Positions 5,234-6,329 of a DNA stretch of 6,329 nt are shown piece after piece. Source of the stretch: Gammaproteobacteria bacterium (GTDB lineage: Bacteria > Pseudomonadota > Gammaproteobacteria > Thiohalobacterales > Thiohalobacteraceae); the NCBI GenBank assembly GCA_016214925.1, contig JACRMO010000111.1:1-6329 (forward strand). Direction: 5' to 3'. Within the stretch, counting starts at the first letter, position 1; each line of letters starts with the position of its first letter. The notes under the pieces were generated by a model. That model made no database searches, was not told the DNA's origin, and saw only the letters and a program-made list of their open reading frames with translations. The position numbers and the translations under genes were made by a program.

Positions 5234-5668
5234 TCAAGCGCCGACGGCATTATTGGCGAGGGCTGGCATATTGACTTGGTCGCCGATCGCATCCCAGGCA
5301 TCTTTGATTTGTTTGATCAACCCCGTCACCTCGTCCAGTATCGACGAATCGTTGCGTAGATTGGCCTCGAATAGCCGACGTTCCATGTAGGCATAGAGAT
5401 CGTCGAGGTTATGCGCAATTTCCTGCCCGGCATCCAGATCCAAACTGGCGCGGAGACCATTTACGATCGAAATTGCCATACTGATTTGTTGGCCCTTAAC
5501 CGCAATCTGTTTGCGTTCAAGACACCCTTTCGCGGTTGCGATCCGATCGAGCGCCCCTTCCATCAGCATCTGCACCAGCCGATGGGGACTTGCCGAACTA
5601 ACACCGCACTGCACGGAGACATGGGCATAGGCGGCAACTACGCGCTGTGTATTTTGTTTTGGGTTCAT
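5234..5668 (-). CDS. fliS: FliS, flagellin-specific export chaperone
   Basis: This 144-residue cytoplasmic four-helix chaperone binds the C-terminus of flagellin and stops it polymerising before export. Family hallmarks are visible in order: an N-terminal Tyr-containing stretch (VVAAYAHV), ASPHRLVQMLMEGA (26-39), the helix with ISMAISIVNGLRASLD (62-77), GQEIAHNLDDLYAYM (81-95), NDSSILDEV (106-114) and the conserved W125. The C-terminal 15 or so residues are a variable tail, making it a little longer than many FliS proteins. The ATG at 5666-5668 has a good Shine-Dalgarno (GAGG, 7 bases upstream). It begins 59 bases after the fliD stop and is followed at once by fliT, so fliD-fliS-fliT is probably one operon. 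No internal promoter was seen in the fliD-fliS gap. Confidence 0.95.
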   Translation of the reverse strand: MNPKQNTQRVVAAYAHVSVQCGVSSASPHRLVQMLMEGALDRIATAKGCLERKQIAVKGQQISMAISIVNGLRASLDLDAGQEIAHNLDDLYAYMERRLFEANLRNDSSILDEVTGLIKQIKDAWDAIGDQVNMPALANNAVGA

Positions 5669-5727
5669 CTTAGTACCTCATATCTGAATTTGTTCCATTT
5701 CAAGTCCCACCGCCATGCAAGCAGACG

Positions 5728-6329
5728 CTAGGATCCCGGCAGATTCGACAATTGCTGCGTCAGAAAATTACTCGTGGACTGCAACTGCGACAACATGGAG
5801 TCGAGCGCCGCGAATTGGCTTCGATAGCGCTTCTCGATCAGCTCAAGACGGTATTCCATGTTATCCATACGATCCCCTAGAGTATCGATGCGAGCATCAA
5901 TCCCCTTGGTTCGCGAATCAATCAACCCATCGATATCAAGCATGTCATTCGCTACTGCCTCCAACCGGAACGCATAGCCTTGATCATCATTGGCCATGAG
6001 TTCCGCCACACCGGAATAATCGCTGGCGAGAACAGCATCGAGCTCACTGGAATTGAGAGAGAGATCACCACTTCGCTCGGTCTTAATCCCGATCTGAGAG
6101 AGCGTATCCAGGGTCGTCGTTAGACCCGTCGGCGCGGTATTTAATGTGTCGCGAATCAAAGACTGCACGCTCAGCAGCGTATTGTCCCCCTTAAGATTAC
6201 CGCTCTTAAGGCTTGATACAGTCGAGCGCAACGTATTGTAAGCAGTGACGAAGGACTGAATCGATTCTTTGACTACGGCCTTATCGTAGGCGATCTGCAA
6301 CGTGCCGCTGCCGAGCGAGGCAAGATTCA
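5728..6329 (-). CDS. fliD: FliD, flagellar filament cap protein (C-terminal fragment, cut by window edge)
   Basis: The C-terminal 199 codons are present, ending at TAG (5728-5730); the frame stays open to the window edge, so the start lies outside. FliD (HAP2) forms the cap at the filament tip under which flagellin folds. The fragment matches the FliD C-terminal domain: SIQSFVTAYNTLRS, then a GDNTLLSVQSLIRD segment, LSQIGIKTERSGDLSLN, a LDAVLASDY stretch, and a terminal helix (KRYRSQFAALDSMLSQ followed by STSNFLTQQL). The final amphipathic, Leu/Gln/Ser-rich helix is the part that forms the coiled-coil D0 region and, in known systems, is recognised by FliT. FliD proteins are usually 400-500 residues, so over half is missing. 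The fliS and fliT genes follow. The codon at 6298-6300 is an in-frame TTG inside the gene, not a start. Confidence 0.94.
   Translation of the reverse strand, partial: NLASLGSGTLQIAYDKAVVKESIQSFVTAYNTLRSTVSSLKSGNLKGDNTLLSVQSLIRDTLNTAPTGLTTTLDTLSQIGIKTERSGDLSLNSSELDAVLASDYSGVAELMANDDQGYAFRLEAVANDMLDIDGLIDSRTKGIDARIDTLGDRMDNMEYRLELIEKRYRSQFAALDSMLSQLQSTSNFLTQQLSNLPGS

Noticed and set aside
5411..5999. Plus-strand open frames opposite fliS and fliD
   Set aside because: Both are antisense shadows of well-supported chaperone and cap genes and have low-complexity, unrecognisable translations.
1..6329. Mobile elements, CRISPR arrays, tRNA or rRNA genes, defence or biosynthetic systems
   Set aside because: None seen on either strand; the gene order is the standard flagellar one and no transposase, array-like repeats or abrupt composition break is present.

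Overview
The window is a stretch of a polar-flagellum gene cluster from a gammaproteobacterium. Every gene lies on the minus strand, so transcription runs from high to low coordinates: fliD (3' part only), fliS, a small fliT-like chaperone gene, fleQ, fleS, fleR and the first 19 codons of fliE. This is the fliD-fliS-fliT-fleQ-fleS-fleR-fliE order of the Pseudomonas fle region (flrA-flrB-flrC in Vibrio). The coding DNA is moderately GC-rich and the stretch upstream of fleQ is AT-richer. The sequence does not let me name a genus.

Region by region: 5728-6329 holds the C-terminal 199 codons of the filament cap FliD. Next come FliS (flagellin chaperone) and a FliT-like protein, which are close or overlapping and probably translationally coupled. 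A 464-base non-coding stretch (4438-4901) separates them from fleQ. It contains a weak sigma-70-type promoter candidate for fleQ, a 12-base exact direct repeat, and an unexpected sigma-54-like site on the opposite strand. fleQ ends at a clear intrinsic terminator (2926-2953). The 284-base fleQ-fleS gap then carries a very good sigma-54 promoter (2779-2794) reading into fleS-fleR, with a 17-base perfect palindrome and an IHF-like site upstream, which looks like a complete enhancer-dependent promoter. fleS and fleR are 10 bases apart. A second sigma-54 promoter (106-121) sits just past the fleR stop and reads into fliE.

How the parts work together: FleQ is the master enhancer-binding protein. 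It keeps all the residues known to bind cyclic di-GMP in the Pseudomonas protein and lacks a phosphoacceptor. It should switch on the sigma-54 promoter of fleSR. The soluble kinase FleS then phosphorylates FleR (Asp54), and FleR activates the next class of sigma-54 promoters, including the one at fliE. The promoter layout seen here fits this FleQ to FleSR to fliE cascade gene by gene.

This is a well-known system, and I found no evidence of an undescribed one. The observations most worth checking are in non-coding DNA: the orphan plus-strand sigma-54-like site beside a repeated GTCAAAATTCCG element upstream of fleQ, and the compact fleSR control region.
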